Part shown: in pieces, positions 5,898 to 6,458 of the stretch | Layout: each line of letters starts with the position of its first letter | How positions within the stretch are numbered: the stretch's first letter is position 1 | From: Phycisphaerales bacterium | GTDB lineage: Bacteria > Planctomycetota > Phycisphaerae > Tepidisphaerales > Tepidisphaeraceae | DNA: 6,458 nt | NCBI GenBank assembly: GCA_028288775.1 | Contig: JAQGHP010000571.1 | Span: 1-6,458, forward strand | Direction of reading: 5' to 3' | Position numbers and translations under genes: made by a program | The notes under the pieces: generated by a model | Seen by the model: only the letters and a program-made list of their open reading frames with translations | The model's database searches: none | Told to the model about the DNA's origin: nothing

Positions 5898-6458
5898 TTA
5901 TTGCCCCGCCGCGGGCGTGCCGGGTTGTGCCACCGGCTGCGTTGCGGCGGGCGTGGACCATGGAATTTTTTTGTCCGCGTCGCGCAGCTTTTGCAGAAGC
6001 GCCGCGATTTCCCGATGGTTTTCCGGCGTCTGACGGATTACGAGCAAGCCTCCGAAATACCCGTAAGATCCCAGCGCTCCGCCGTTCTGCCTCCAGGAAT
6101 CAGGTGCGATGCCTTCCATTAAATTTCGGCCAAGCGCCTCGGCCGCTTCCGTGTGGGTCAGGGATGCTTGAACGCGCTGGGGGTCGGGCGCGGTATCATT
6201 CGAACCGGCGATGTGCATCTCGATCAAATCGCGCACGTTATAGACCACCGTCGGCGTCATTCGATTGGACGCGCCGACCGTCGATACCGTCACGACGTTG
6301 TCCGTCACCGTATACCCCAGCCTGGGCGTTGCCTGGCCGTCGCCGTCGGTCGCGGGAGGGCATACGGCTGTGAGCAGAATCGTCAGCGCCTGGCCAAGAT
6401 TGACGTCCCACAAATGCAATTTCACCGGCGTCGCCCGCGGCACCCCCGCATCCGTAAG
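5898..6458 (-). CDS. Secretin N0/STN-like protein, upstream paralogue, 5' end outside the window
   Basis: The frame is open to the right window edge, so the 186 visible residues are the C-terminal part. They start LTDAGVPRAT, matching LQNAGVSRTT at residues 88-97 of the neighbouring gene. Similarity to the neighbour runs throughout: VKLHLWDVNLGQAL, VVYNVRDLIEMH, APDSW, GGLLVIRQTPENHREIAALLQKLRDAD. A GTG at 6443 could serve as a start, but homology continues past it to the edge, so it is not the true start. Compared with the neighbour there are insertions in the loop before the last strand of module 1 and after YNVRDLI, and an Ala/Pro/Thr/Gln-rich tail (TPAATQPVAQ) of a kind common in extracytoplasmic proteins. 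Its signal peptide is presumably off the window. Transcription runs into the downstream paralogue. The function is unknown; a periplasmic or outer-membrane-associated role is inferred from the fold. Confidence 0.75.
   Translation of the reverse strand, partial: LTDAGVPRATPVKLHLWDVNLGQALTILLTAVCPPATDGDGQATPRLGYTVTDNVVTVSTVGASNRMTPTVVYNVRDLIEMHIAGSNDTAPDPQRVQASLTHTEAAEALGRNLMEGIAPDSWRQNGGALGSYGYFGGLLVIRQTPENHREIAALLQKLRDADKKIPWSTPAATQPVAQPGTPAAGQ

Noticed and set aside
5591..6373. Plus-strand open frames (5591-6373 and 5676-6122) over the secretin-like pair
   Set aside because: The minus strand carries the real genes: two homologous products, a signal segment and a good ribosome binding site. 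The plus-strand products are Arg/Pro-rich with no domain.

Overview
The window is high-GC bacterial DNA with strong G/C preference at third codon positions. It most resembles a member of the Planctomycetota-Verrucomicrobiota group. That placement is an inference. It rests on four things: a TPR protein with paired 'WV' motifs, small periplasmic proteins built only from secretin-like N-terminal modules, Ala/Pro/Gln-rich protein tails, and intergenic repeats of the 'cgcagagacgc' and 'tcgcaaa' type. There is no 16S or other marker gene to settle the taxonomy.

Layout. Positions 1-1098 (+) hold a TPR/coiled-coil protein. An in-frame TAA at 67-69 separates it from an upstream fragment in the same frame, and the stretch between the two still looks coding, so one gene may be broken in two. 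Positions 1099-1373 are non-coding and carry an inverted-repeat element (1108-1246). Positions 1374-1619 (-) encode a small HicB-type antitoxin-like protein with no HicA partner in view. Positions 1620-1965 form a divergent regulatory region: a possible hicB promoter, a consensus TATAAT box facing the kor genes, a small hairpin, a 15-bp palindrome and a run of AT-rich heptamers. Positions 1966-3921 and 3985-5010 (+) are korA and korB, the fused gamma-alpha subunit and the beta subunit of a two-subunit 2-oxoacid:ferredoxin oxidoreductase, most likely for 2-oxoglutarate. Positions 5011-5086 are a short convergent spacer. Positions 5087-6458 (-) hold two tandem paralogues with secretin-N0/STN-like folds. 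The upstream one runs off the right edge.

How the genes work together. Only korA and korB clearly form a functional unit: together they would make a complete CoA- and ferredoxin-dependent enzyme that oxidises 2-oxoglutarate to succinyl-CoA and CO2. The two secretin-like genes form their own operon on the opposite strand, with a 40-nt gap and a good ribosome binding site for the second gene. Nothing in the sequence ties them to kor metabolism.

I see no clear new defence system, no RNA gene, no CRISPR array and no transposase. The observations most worth a second look are the in-frame stop at 67-69, the tandem secretin-like single-module proteins, the 139-bp inverted-repeat element, and the seven-codon ORF that overlaps the korB start codon.
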